From assembly GCA_965277735.1 (NCBI GenBank), contig CBDIDO010000003.1, positions 1,364,001 through 1,428,000 on the forward strand: a DNA stretch of 64,000 nucleotides, written 5' to 3'. The position numbers and the translations under genes were made by a program. Shown here in pieces: positions 22,348 to 30,126 of the stretch. The notes under the pieces are model-generated. The model did no database searches. It saw nothing but the letters and a program-made list of their open reading frames with translations, and was not told the DNA's origin. How positions within the stretch are numbered: position 1 is the stretch's first letter; each line of letters begins with the position of its first letter. Source of the stretch: RH-AL1 sp965277735. GTDB taxonomy: Bacteria > Pseudomonadota > Alphaproteobacteria > Rhizobiales > Beijerinckiaceae.

Positions 22348-23949
22348 TTAAGCCGCCGACCGCGCCTTCGTGATCTTGGCGCCTGCCTCGGGCTCCTGCC
22401 AGCGCGCGAGCGACAGCCGCTCGTCGATCGCATCGGCGGTCAGCGGCGGGTCGAAATAATAGCCCTGCATCTCGTCGCAACCGAGACTCTGCAGGAACTC
22501 CACCTGCTCCTTGTGCTCGACGCCCTCGGCGGTCACCGTCAGGCCCAGCGCGTGGCCGAGCGTGACGATCGACTCGAGGATGATCGCGCCTTCGCCGGAC
22601 ATTTCCATCGTCTCGAGGAAGGCGCGGTCGATCTTGATCTTGTCGAAGGCGAAGCGGCGCAGATAGATCATGCTCGAATAGCCCGAGCCGAAATCGTCGA
22701 GTCCCATGCGCACGCCGAGTGCGCGCAGCTCCATGATCACGTTCTCGGCCTGCTCGGCGTCCTGGATCAGCACGCCCTCGGTCAGCTCGAGGTCGAGCCG
22801 CGCCGGATCGATGCCGCTGGCGGCGATGATCTTGCGCACGGTCTCGACGAAACCGCGCTGGCGGAACTGCACCGGCGAGACGTTGACGGCCATGCGCAGG
22901 CCCGGCCAGCGGCGCGCGTCGGCGCAGGCGCGGCGCAGCACCCATTCGCCGAGCGGCACGATGAGCCCGCGGCTCTCGGCGACCGGGATGAACTCCTCGG
23001 GCGACATCAGGCCGAGCTCGTGGTGTGTCCAGCGCACCAGCGCCTCCAGGCCCTGGATGCGCGTGCCGCAGGCGGCCATCAGCGGCTGGTAGTAGATCGT
23101 CAGCTCGTCGTTGGCGATCGCCATGCGCAGGTCGTCCTCGATCGTCATGCCGAGGTGGAGCTTCTGCTCCATCGTCTTGTCGAAGAAGGCGAAGCGGTTG
23201 CGGCCTTCGTGCTTGGCCCGGTAGAGCGCGAGGTCTGCGGCTTGCGTCAGCGTCGCGCGGCTGTCGCCGTCCAGCGGGCAGAGCGCGATGCCGATCGACA
23301 GCGTGGCGTTGACTTGGGCGCGGCCGAGGTCGAAGGGCGCGATCATCGCGTCGTGCAGGCGGTGCGCGGTCGCGGCGCATTTGGTGGCGGCGCCGACGTC
23401 GGTGAGCAGGAGCGCGAACTCGTCGCCGCCGACGCGGGCGAGGCAGTCGCCCTCGCGGATCACCCGCTTGATGCGCTCGGCGATGCCGACGATCAGCTTG
23501 TCGCCGGCGAGGTGGCCGTGGCTGTCGTTGACGCTCTTGAACTTGTCGATGTCGATCGCGATCAGCGCGATCGGTGCATCCGGGGTCGAGTTGGCGATCG
23601 CGCTCTCGAGGATCTTGTCGAAGAACAGGCGGTTCGGCAGCCCGGACAGCGGGTCGAGACCGGCGTTCTGGATCGCCTCGGCCTGCTTGGCCTCGAGGTG
23701 GTTGATGCGAAACCGCGCCCGCCACAGGAAGACGGCGAGCAGGAACGAGGACAGCGGGAAGGCGACGAGGAGGAAGGCGGAGGCGGGATTGGCGCCGAAT
23801 CCCTGCGGCGCGAACCGGAACAGCCACAGTGACGTCGCGGGCAGCAGGGCGCCGATCATAAGCGAGGCCGGCGCCGCCACCCGGCCGAGACGGCCGGCGG
23901 TTGCGCGCAACGCGCCCTCGGGCGTGACTGCAGCAGCTTTCGCTTCCAT
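22348..23949 (-). CDS. Membrane-anchored GGDEF-EAL protein
   Basis: 533 residues. Two hydrophobic segments (about 27-46 and 57-76) anchor the N-terminus. A GGDEF domain follows with intact GGDEF at ~174-178 and an RxxD inhibitory site (REGD, ~165-168) five residues before it. The EAL domain has LEALVRW, ELTEGVLI, DDFGSGYSS and TAEGVEHKEQ, all expected for metal binding and catalysis. Both cyclic-di-GMP synthesis and breakdown are therefore possible; which dominates cannot be told. Start ATG 23949 is preferred: the 69 in-frame bases up to an earlier ATG at 24018 have low third-position GC, unlike coding DNA here. It follows radC and map on the same strand. Confidence 0.92.
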   Translation of the reverse strand: MEAKAAAVTPEGALRATAGRLGRVAAPASLMIGALLPATSLWLFRFAPQGFGANPASAFLLVAFPLSSFLLAVFLWRARFRINHLEAKQAEAIQNAGLDPLSGLPNRLFFDKILESAIANSTPDAPIALIAIDIDKFKSVNDSHGHLAGDKLIVGIAERIKRVIREGDCLARVGGDEFALLLTDVGAATKCAATAHRLHDAMIAPFDLGRAQVNATLSIGIALCPLDGDSRATLTQAADLALYRAKHEGRNRFAFFDKTMEQKLHLGMTIEDDLRMAIANDELTIYYQPLMAACGTRIQGLEALVRWTHHELGLMSPEEFIPVAESRGLIVPLGEWVLRRACADARRWPGLRMAVNVSPVQFRQRGFVETVRKIIAASGIDPARLDLELTEGVLIQDAEQAENVIMELRALGVRMGLDDFGSGYSSMIYLRRFAFDKIKIDRAFLETMEMSGEGAIILESIVTLGHALGLTVTAEGVEHKEQVEFLQSLGCDEMQGYYFDPPLTADAIDERLSLARWQEPEAGAKITKARSAA

Positions 23950-24031
23950 TTCAACACCCTGACCCAACGGACTTAAAGTTCCGTGCACGCGCAGCGGACC
24001 AAGCCGCCGAATCGGCATCGAGACCGGAGGT

Positions 24032-24718
24032 TCAGATCAGCTTCAAGCCGCGGAAGCTGGCGTGGCCCTGGCGGCCGATGATCAGGTGGTCATGCACCAG
24101 CACGCTGAGCGCCTTGCCCAGCGTTGCGATCTGCATCGTCATGGCGATGTCGGCGGTCGACGGCGTCGGGTCGCCGGAGGGGTGATTGTGGACGAGGATC
24201 AACGCGCTGGCGCCGAGCTCGAGCGCGCGGCGCATGATCTCGCGCGGATAGACCGGTGCGTGGTCGATCGTGCCAACCCCCTGCACCTCGTCGGCGATGA
24301 GCTGGTTTTTCTTGTCGAGGAAGAGGATGCGGAATTCCTCATGGTCGATGAAGGCCATGACAGTACGGCAGTACTCGATCACGGCGGTCGTCGAGCCGAG
24401 ATTCCGGCGCTTCTCGATCGAGGATTGCGCCAGCCGGCGCGCAGCTGCCTCGACGATCTTCAGCTCGGTGATCGCCGCTTCGCCCAGCCCCGCCACCTCG
24501 GCGAGCCGCTCGGGACGCGCGGCCAGCACCTCGCCGTAGGAGCCGAAGCGGGCGATCAGCGCCTTGGCGATCGGCTTGACGTCGCGGCGCGGCATGGCGC
24601 GGAACAGGATGAGCTCGAGCAGCTCGTAATCGGCGAGCGCGGCGGCGCCGCCCTTGCGGAAGCGCTCGCGCAGCCGCTCGCGGTGACCGGTGAAGTGGGG
24701 GGCGTCGGCCTCGTTCAC
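24032..24718 (-). CDS. radC: RadC family protein (JAB/MPN domain)
   Basis: 228 residues, normal RadC length. An N-terminal helix-hairpin-helix part (about 1-100: DYELLELILFRAMPRRDVKP and VAGLGEAAITELK) is followed by a JAB/MPN metalloprotease-like domain with HNHPSGDPTPSTAD (~176-189), the JAMM metal site. The old link to DNA repair is not well supported; the biochemical role is uncertain. It lies between map and the GGDEF-EAL gene on the same strand. A 148-bp palindromic element separates it from map, so co-transcription would have to pass two strong hairpins. Confidence 0.92.
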   Translation of the reverse strand: MNEADAPHFTGHRERLRERFRKGGAAALADYELLELILFRAMPRRDVKPIAKALIARFGSYGEVLAARPERLAEVAGLGEAAITELKIVEAAARRLAQSSIEKRRNLGSTTAVIEYCRTVMAFIDHEEFRILFLDKKNQLIADEVQGVGTIDHAPVYPREIMRRALELGASALILVHNHPSGDPTPSTADIAMTMQIATLGKALSVLVHDHLIIGRQGHASFRGLKLI

Positions 24719-24732
24719 GAGCCGATGCCCTT

Positions 24733-24880
24733 CCTTCTCCCGCTTGCGGGAGAAGGTGGCCCGACGAAGTCGGGTCGGATGAGGGATGGCGCCGCTTGCG
24801 TTTGCGCCGCACGCGAGGCGGCGACACCCCTCATCTGACCCCGCTTTGCGGGGCCACCTTCTCCCGCAAGCGGGAGCAGG
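24733..24880. repeat. 148-bp composite inverted-repeat element (MITE/BIME-like)
   Basis: Both ends are CCTTCTCCCGC palindromes: loop TT at the left (24733-24756), loop AA at the right (24857-24880, one mismatch, GCAGG). Just inside the left end is a second palindrome CCCGAC-GAA-GTCGGG, then GGATGAGGG; the right arm holds the matching CCCTCATC and a variant hairpin CCCCGC-TTT-GCGGGG. The outer arms are inverted copies of about 50 bp around a ~45-bp variable centre. No coding capacity is credible. Same architecture and length as 45061-45208 and nearly the same as 62709-62859. Confidence 0.85.
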
Positions 24881-24895
24881 GAGGACCGCAGCCTG

Positions 24896-25726
24896 TCACC
24901 CGGCCGCGTCATACGGCGGCTGGTGGAGGCCGTCGGGGGAGTAGGTGAACACCTCGCAGCCGTCCTTGGTGACGCCGAGCGTGTGCTCGAACTGGGCGGA
25001 GAGCGAGCGATCGCGCGTCACCGCGGTCCAGCCGTCAGACAGCACCTTCACGTGCGGGCGGCCGAGGTTGATCATCGGCTCGATCGTGAACAGCATCCCG
25101 GCCTTGAGCGGTATGCCCTCGCCGCGGCGGCCGTAGTGCAGGATGTTGGGCTCGTCGTGGAACAGCCGGCCGAGCCCGTGGCCGCAAAAATCGCGCACCA
25201 CCGAGCAGCGCTCGGCCTCGGCATATTGCTGGATCGCGGCGCCGATGTCGCCGGTCGTCGCGCCGTCCTTCACCACGGAGATGCCGCGCATCAGGGCCTC
25301 GTGCGTCACCTCGACCAGGCGCGCGGCGCGTCGCGGCACCTCGCCGACGAGATACATGCGCGATGAATCCCCGTGCCAGCCGTCCACGATCAGCGTGACG
25401 TCGATATTGACGATGTCGCCATCGCGCAGCGGCTTCTTCTCGGGCAGGCCGTGGCAGACGACGTGGTTCAGCGAGGTGCAGATCGACTTGCGGTAGCCGC
25501 GATAGTCGAGCGGAGCGGGGTAGGCGCCGTGCGCCATCGCGAACTCGAAGATCAGGTCGTCGAACGCCTCGGTGGTTACGCCCGGCTGCACGTGGGCGGT
25601 CAGCATGTCGAGCGCCTCGGCCGTCAGCCGGCCGGCCTTGCGCATGCCGGCAAAGGCCTCCTCGCCGTGCAGCTTGATCTGCCCGGTCTTGCGGTGAGGC
25701 GCCTCGAGGGCGTCGACGAAGCTCAT
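24896..25726 (-). CDS. map: Type I methionine aminopeptidase
   Basis: 276 residues. Removes the initiator Met from nascent proteins. The metal ligands of the pita-bread fold are all visible: Asp and Asp in DIVNIDVTLIVDGWHGDSSRM, His in GHGLGRLFHDEP, Glu in TIEPMI and Glu in SAQFEHTLGV. Substrate-pocket His is in HVVCHGLPE. ATG 25726 gives MSFVDALEA, a normal N-terminus for alphaproteobacterial Map. First gene of the minus-strand group map-radC-GGDEF/EAL. Confidence 0.96.
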   Translation of the reverse strand: MSFVDALEAPHRKTGQIKLHGEEAFAGMRKAGRLTAEALDMLTAHVQPGVTTEAFDDLIFEFAMAHGAYPAPLDYRGYRKSICTSLNHVVCHGLPEKKPLRDGDIVNIDVTLIVDGWHGDSSRMYLVGEVPRRAARLVEVTHEALMRGISVVKDGATTGDIGAAIQQYAEAERCSVVRDFCGHGLGRLFHDEPNILHYGRRGEGIPLKAGMLFTIEPMINLGRPHVKVLSDGWTAVTRDRSLSAQFEHTLGVTKDGCEVFTYSPDGLHQPPYDAAG

Positions 25727-25859
25727 GAAAGGTCCCGGCTGCCGAAAGTGGCGACGGGTGGCAATCTAGTCGCTCGCGCGGGCCGCGAAAAGGGCTCGCG
25801 CGGGGCAGGGCGAAACCTGGACGAAGGAGGGGACGCGATCCGCGTCCCCTCCCGCTCGC

Positions 25860-26258
25860 CTAGAAGTTCCGGATGCAGCGGCCGAAGCGCGGCGAATAGT
25901 GGAAACGGAACGGGCAATGGCGAAAGCCGATGCCGAACCCCGGCCCACCAAAGCCGCCGCGGAACCCGCGTCCGCCTCGGAAGCCACCCCGGAATCCACC
26001 ATGGAATCCACCACGCCCACCGTGGAAGCCGCCGCCGTGGCCGCCATGGAAGCCGCCACCATGTCCGCCGCCGTGTCCGCCGCTGTGCCCACCACCGTGG
26101 CCACCACCGTGGCCGCCGCCGTGACCGCCGCCATGGCCACCACCATGGCCACCGTGCGCGAAGGCGGCCGTGGGCAGCATGGCGCCGCCGAAGGCGAGGG
26201 TCGCGACCGCGACACCGGCCACAATGTTGGTCTTCAGCCGTCCCATCATCATGCTCAT
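25860..26258 (-). CDS. Exported His/Gly-repeat protein
   Basis: 132 residues. A signal peptide (about 1-34, ending TAAFA) leads into a low-complexity region of HGG / HGGG repeats (about 35-80), then FHGG, RGG and FRGG repeats, and a short folded-looking tail with two Cys (RHCPFRF and GRCIRNF). Some 20 His spaced by Gly are well suited to binding Ni, Cu or Zn, but this is inference; similar short tails occur in many unnamed Hyphomicrobiales secreted proteins. The antisense strand gives a Pro/Trp-rich frame that is only a shadow. The DNA is internally repetitive (CACGGCGGA units), so copy number may vary between strains. Confidence 0.82.
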   Translation of the reverse strand: MSMMMGRLKTNIVAGVAVATLAFGGAMLPTAAFAHGGHGGGHGGGHGGGHGGGHGGGHSGGHGGGHGGGFHGGHGGGFHGGRGGFHGGFRGGFRGGRGFRGGFGGPGFGIGFRHCPFRFHYSPRFGRCIRNF

Positions 26259-26415
26259 CCTGGAGTCTCCCGATTTTCTAGCTTTGTCTGGGCCATAACG
26301 AGATGCGCGCCGGTTCGCTCCATACCATCACGTCCCCAAAAAGTCTTACGCCCAGAGCCGTCTCTGAGAAAAAGTTTGTTACAAAACGTAGCGAATATGG
26401 TGAATCCAGACCTGG

Positions 26416-28035
26416 TCACTTGTCGCCGAACAGCTTGACGAGCATGAGTCCGGCGCGCCGCGGCTCCATGGCCGCCGCCGTCCGCAGCATCGTGACAATG
26501 CCGCGACAATAGGTCGACTGGCCCGCGCGCGTGGTCTGCGGATGGATCACCGCGTCGAGCTCTGCTTTCGTCGCTGTGGCCGCGAGCAGCTTCAGGTAGC
26601 GCGACTGCACCGCGCGCGTCTCGGCCGTGGACACCGCAGGGCGCGGCGATTGCGGCCGGACGACGAGCATCTGCATTGCCTGATCGCGCGCCTGCAGCGA
26701 GGGCCCGAGCTCGCCCATGATGTCATGCCCAGCCGCCTGCCCCTTGGCGTAGAGGTAGCAATCTTCGGGGTTCACCGCGCCGAGCAGCGAATATTCGTCG
26801 ACGACGAGGCGCGCGTAATCGATCAGCGTGGTGTCGTCGGCCTGCATCAGCATCTGCGAGAACGTCTTCTTGAAGCCGGTGCCGAGCAGGAGGCCGACCG
26901 CCTGCGCGCTGGCCCCGTCGCGATAGGCCTTGACCGATGCCGACGAGATCGCCCGGAAGGCGTCGGGCCGGCTGACCGAGAGCGTGACGAGCGCCGGCAG
27001 CACCTTCTTGATCTTCGCGTCCCACGTCGCCTGTGAGAAATCGAGGCCGGAGCCGGAATCGGCGAAGCGATCGGCATCGGCGAAATCGGTGACGACGCGT
27101 GCGTCGAAGAGCTCCTTGCGATGCGGCTTCCATATCGCCGGCGGGATGATGCTCACCGCCTGCGCGACGAAGCTGGGCGAAAAGCCGGCGGCCCTGAATA
27201 CCGACGCCTCGTAGTCCGCCATCTTCGAGCCCGTGCCCATCAGGCCGGGGAAGGCCGGCGCGTGGAAGCCGAGAATTCCCTTCGGCCCGAGCCAGCGATG
27301 CGCGCCCGCCGCAAACGCCATCGTGCAGGCGGAGTAGCAGCCGGCGGCGACATAGGTGTCGAGCCCGCGCGCCTTGATCGCGCGATAGAGATGCCGCGCC
27401 TCGCCGATGCGGCCGCCGACCGAGTCGAGATGCACGACGCGCAGCCCCGGGTTCCGCTCCATCAGCGCCGTGAAATCGCGCGTCAGCCCGTATTTGAAGC
27501 CGCCGACGATCTCCGCCTCGGTCCCGCCGCGCATGGTGCGGAAAGCGTAGCCGGGAATGCTCGGATCGCCGAGATAGGCCATGCGATACATCTCGCGCAG
27601 GGCGGGTGCCGAGGAGAAGGTGAGCCCCGCCGCCAGCGCCAGCACGCCACACACGACGTTGGCCTGCACGAGCCACGACCAGAACGCCCACCTGCCGTTC
27701 GCGCGCCGCTCGCGGCGCCTGGCGCGCGCCGAGCGCCACAGGCCGACCAATTGCCAGAGCGCGACCGGCAGGCTCGCGGCGATGCCGCCGCCGATGACGG
27801 CGAAGAGCAGCTTCGGCTCGTAGCCCGTGCCGAGCATGATGCGCTGCTGCAGCGTCGAGATCGTTTGGGTCACGACGACCGACAGCAGCACGTAGACGAG
27901 CCAGTACGAAGGCCCGAGCGGCACCTCGCCGCGCCAATAGCGCAGGACGAAACCGCGCCGGCGGCGGGTCTTGGTGACGGGGCCGACCGGAGCCGGCGCC
28001 GCCAGGGCCGCTCCGGGCAATTGCGTGAGCGCCAT
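26416..28035 (-). CDS. ClpP/COG3904-like serine-protease-fold membrane protein
   Basis: 539 residues. Three hydrophobic segments (about 43-65, 76-99 and 119-141) precede a ClpP/crotonase-fold domain. Its likely catalytic serine is Ser235 in GCYSACTMAFAAG and the histidine His258 in GILGFHAP; VVHLDSVGGRIGEA is the oxyanion-side strand seen in this family. The C-terminal ~200 residues are helical and unassigned. ATG 28035 is preceded by CCAGGG; the earlier ATG at 28188 adds 51 residues of low-complexity sequence. Active as a membrane protease or degenerate enzyme: not decidable here. No operon partners. Confidence 0.78.
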   Translation of the reverse strand: MALTQLPGAALAAPAPVGPVTKTRRRRGFVLRYWRGEVPLGPSYWLVYVLLSVVVTQTISTLQQRIMLGTGYEPKLLFAVIGGGIAASLPVALWQLVGLWRSARARRRERRANGRWAFWSWLVQANVVCGVLALAAGLTFSSAPALREMYRMAYLGDPSIPGYAFRTMRGGTEAEIVGGFKYGLTRDFTALMERNPGLRVVHLDSVGGRIGEARHLYRAIKARGLDTYVAAGCYSACTMAFAAGAHRWLGPKGILGFHAPAFPGLMGTGSKMADYEASVFRAAGFSPSFVAQAVSIIPPAIWKPHRKELFDARVVTDFADADRFADSGSGLDFSQATWDAKIKKVLPALVTLSVSRPDAFRAISSASVKAYRDGASAQAVGLLLGTGFKKTFSQMLMQADDTTLIDYARLVVDEYSLLGAVNPEDCYLYAKGQAAGHDIMGELGPSLQARDQAMQMLVVRPQSPRPAVSTAETRAVQSRYLKLLAATATKAELDAVIHPQTTRAGQSTYCRGIVTMLRTAAAMEPRRAGLMLVKLFGDK

Positions 28036-28248
28036 AGGGCCCTGGAAAAAACGGGACGGGCGCGCCGCCCGACCTCTCGCAAATCGATCAAGTCCACCGA
28101 TCTTGCCCGATGGCGGCGCTTTGGGGAAGGCGGGACGCGCCGGCGAGTTTGGGCCGCCCCGCCTCGCGCTCGCGACGGGCGTCTTCACCGAAGCCGAATG
28201 GAGCCGGAAGGCCGGCGTCGAGACATGACCCGTTCCCCGGAGGGAGAT

Positions 28249-28353
28249 ATGGCCGGTAATAGTTCAATCATCTCTCCCAAGCCTCGCGCGAGAAATAACC
28301 TGCTGCGCGGGCAGCCAACAAAGCCAAGAACTTCCGCTTCGCTTCGACAATAA
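28249..28353 (+). CDS. Weak candidate small ORF (34 residues)
   Basis: Within the 355-bp gap 28036-28390. ATG 28249 has GGAGG (28239-28243) at good spacing and encodes MAGNSSIISPKPRARNNLLR plus a basic tail. Nothing else in the gap looks functional. It may instead be leader RNA of the transporter gene that starts 38 bases later. Given only because the ribosome site is unusually good. Confidence 0.2.
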   Translation: MAGNSSIISPKPRARNNLLRGQPTKPRTSASLRQ

Positions 28354-28390
28354 ACGACACCACATCAGCGCTCTCGTCGAGGCTAGACCC

Positions 28391-29854
28391 GTGTCGGATA
28401 CAGCACTTCCCATCACCAAGGCGGCAGCGCCGCTCAACGAGGATCTCGTTGCGCTCATCCTCGGGCTTCTCGTCGTCGGCCTCGCGCTGGTCGGCGCGGC
28501 GAGCGGCACCGATCTCATGGGCTGGGTTGTCGCCTCGTCCGTCTATACCGACGTCGCCAAGTCGCTGGCGCCCGCCTCCAAGGTCTTCGCCGGGCTCGGC
28601 GGCGCCGGCAGCCTCGCGCTCACCTTCGTCGTCCTCGTCGGCGTGCTCACCGGCTCGGCTGCATTGCTCGGTATCGAGGCGCGCCGGTTCGCGCCGCGCA
28701 TCGCCGTGCTGTTCGCGCTCGCCTATGCGAGCTGGCTCGTCGGCTCCTACGCGCATTTCGCCGCCGTCACGCCGGGCGACTTCAAGAAGTTCGGCATCGA
28801 CTGGTCGCTGCGCCTCACCAACGAGGGCGGCTTCATCGTCGCGCTCTTCGCCGGGCTCGTCATCGCGAACTTCCTGCCGCGCCTCGCCGACTGGCTGCGC
28901 GAGGCGGCGCGGCCGGAGCTCTACATCAAGGTCGCGATCGTCGTGCTCGGCGCCTTCCTCGCCACGACCTTCGCCGGCAAGCTCAACTTCGCCTCGACCA
29001 TCGTGCTGCGCGGCATCGCCGCCATCGTCGAGGCCTACCTCATCTACTGGGCCGTCGTGTACTACGTCGCGCGCCGCTACTTCCGCTTCAACCGCGAGTT
29101 CGCGGTGCCGCTGGCCTCCGGCATCTCGATCTGCGGCGTCGCCGCGGCGATCGCCACCGGCAGCGCGATCCGCGCGCGGCCCGAAGTGCCGATCCTCGTC
29201 TCGTCGCTGGTCGTCGTCTTCGCCGTCGTCGAGGTGCTGCTGCTGCCGTTCCTCGCGCAGACCTTCCTGTGGCACGAGCCGCTCGTCGCGGCCGCCTGGA
29301 TGGGCCTTGCGGTGAAGACCGACGGCGCCGCGGTCGCCGCCGGCGGCATCACGGATGCGCTGATCGTCGCCAAGAACGCGGCCAACGGCGTCGTCTATCA
29401 GAAGGACTCGCTGCTCGCAGTGACGACGGCGATCAAGATCTTCATCGACGTCTTCATCGGCGTCTGGGCGTTCATCCTCGCGTTCATCTGGACGCGCTAC
29501 ATCAACACCGACCAGGAGAAGGCGCGGCCGATCGAGATCTGGCAGCGCTTCCCGAAGTTCATCGTCGGCTTCGCGCTCGCCTTCGGCGTCGTGCTGGCGG
29601 TGGCGCTGGCGGGCTCGAAGCCGACGCAGGACGCGCTCGCGGCCTCGGTGAAGGTCGCCAACAATTTCCGGGTGATCTTCTTCATCCTCACCTTCTTCTC
29701 GATCGGCCTGCTGTCGGACTTCAAGCGCCTGTGGTCGGCCGGCATAGGCAAGCTCGCGGCGGTCTACGTCGTCAGCCTGTTCGGCTTCGTGATCTGGGTG
29801 GGCTTGCTGATTTCCTGGCTGTTCTTCGCCGGCGTCAAGCCGCCGCTGGCGTGA
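28391..29854 (+). CDS. YeiH-type putative sulfate exporter family transporter
   Basis: 487 residues with about 11-13 hydrophobic segments, and the conserved half-helix motif WMGLAVKTDGAAVAAGGITDALI-type region near residue 300 that marks the PF03601 (YeiH/UPF0324) family. It is longer than E. coli YeiH (about 350), with extra membrane segments at the N-terminus. Substrate is unproven in the family; sulfate/sulfonate has been suggested. The next gene, a 50-residue membrane protein, starts 34 bases later with a perfect AAGGAG and shares a terminator, so the two form an operon. Confidence 0.78.
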   Translation: MSDTALPITKAAAPLNEDLVALILGLLVVGLALVGAASGTDLMGWVVASSVYTDVAKSLAPASKVFAGLGGAGSLALTFVVLVGVLTGSAALLGIEARRFAPRIAVLFALAYASWLVGSYAHFAAVTPGDFKKFGIDWSLRLTNEGGFIVALFAGLVIANFLPRLADWLREAARPELYIKVAIVVLGAFLATTFAGKLNFASTIVLRGIAAIVEAYLIYWAVVYYVARRYFRFNREFAVPLASGISICGVAAAIATGSAIRARPEVPILVSSLVVVFAVVEVLLLPFLAQTFLWHEPLVAAAWMGLAVKTDGAAVAAGGITDALIVAKNAANGVVYQKDSLLAVTTAIKIFIDVFIGVWAFILAFIWTRYINTDQEKARPIEIWQRFPKFIVGFALAFGVVLAVALAGSKPTQDALAASVKVANNFRVIFFILTFFSIGLLSDFKRLWSAGIGKLAAVYVVSLFGFVIWVGLLISWLFFAGVKPPLA

Positions 29855-29888
29855 AAAACCGAGACGACCGACGAACAAGGAGAGTACG

Positions 29889-30041
29889 ATGGCAAACGAT
29901 CTGAAGCACGAGATGGAGCACGCGCCCTACGAGCCGCTGCTGCCGATCGAGGTGAAGCTGGTGGCCTGGAGCCTCGGGCTCGGCGTCTCGCTGCTGGTGA
30001 TCCTCGCGATCGTCAACAAGCTCTACCCGGCGGTCTCGTAG
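29889..30041 (+). CDS. Small membrane protein, putative partner of the YeiH-type transporter
   Basis: 50 residues, MANDLKHEMEHAPYEPLLPI then a single hydrophobic helix (about 25-43) and a short tail. AAGGAG (29877-29882) sits six bases before the ATG, one of the best ribosome sites in the window. Cotranscribed with the transporter gene before it and closed by the strong hairpin at 30071. Size, position and topology suggest an accessory subunit of the transporter; this is inference. Confidence 0.72.
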   Translation: MANDLKHEMEHAPYEPLLPIEVKLVAWSLGLGVSLLVILAIVNKLYPAVS

Positions 30042-30070
30042 CCCGGCCTCTTTCTGTGCGCGCAAAACAA

Positions 30071-30100
30071 AGCAGCCCAGGGCAGGTGCCCTGGGCTGCT
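30071..30100. terminator. Bidirectional terminator
   Basis: Perfect 14-bp stem AGCAGCCCAGGGCA / TGCCCTGGGCTGCT with a two-base loop, between convergent operons. T-rich sequence (CTGTTGTTT) follows on plus; the minus strand reads TTTGTTTTG after the stem. Confidence 0.88.
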
Positions 30101-30126
30101 CTGTTGTTTGGCTTTGCGCAGAGCGG

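Noticed and set aside
25860..26258. Regularly repeated short units resembling a CRISPR-like or tandem repeat array
   Set aside because: Repeats are 9-12 bases, without spacers, and translate as HGG units of one secreted protein.
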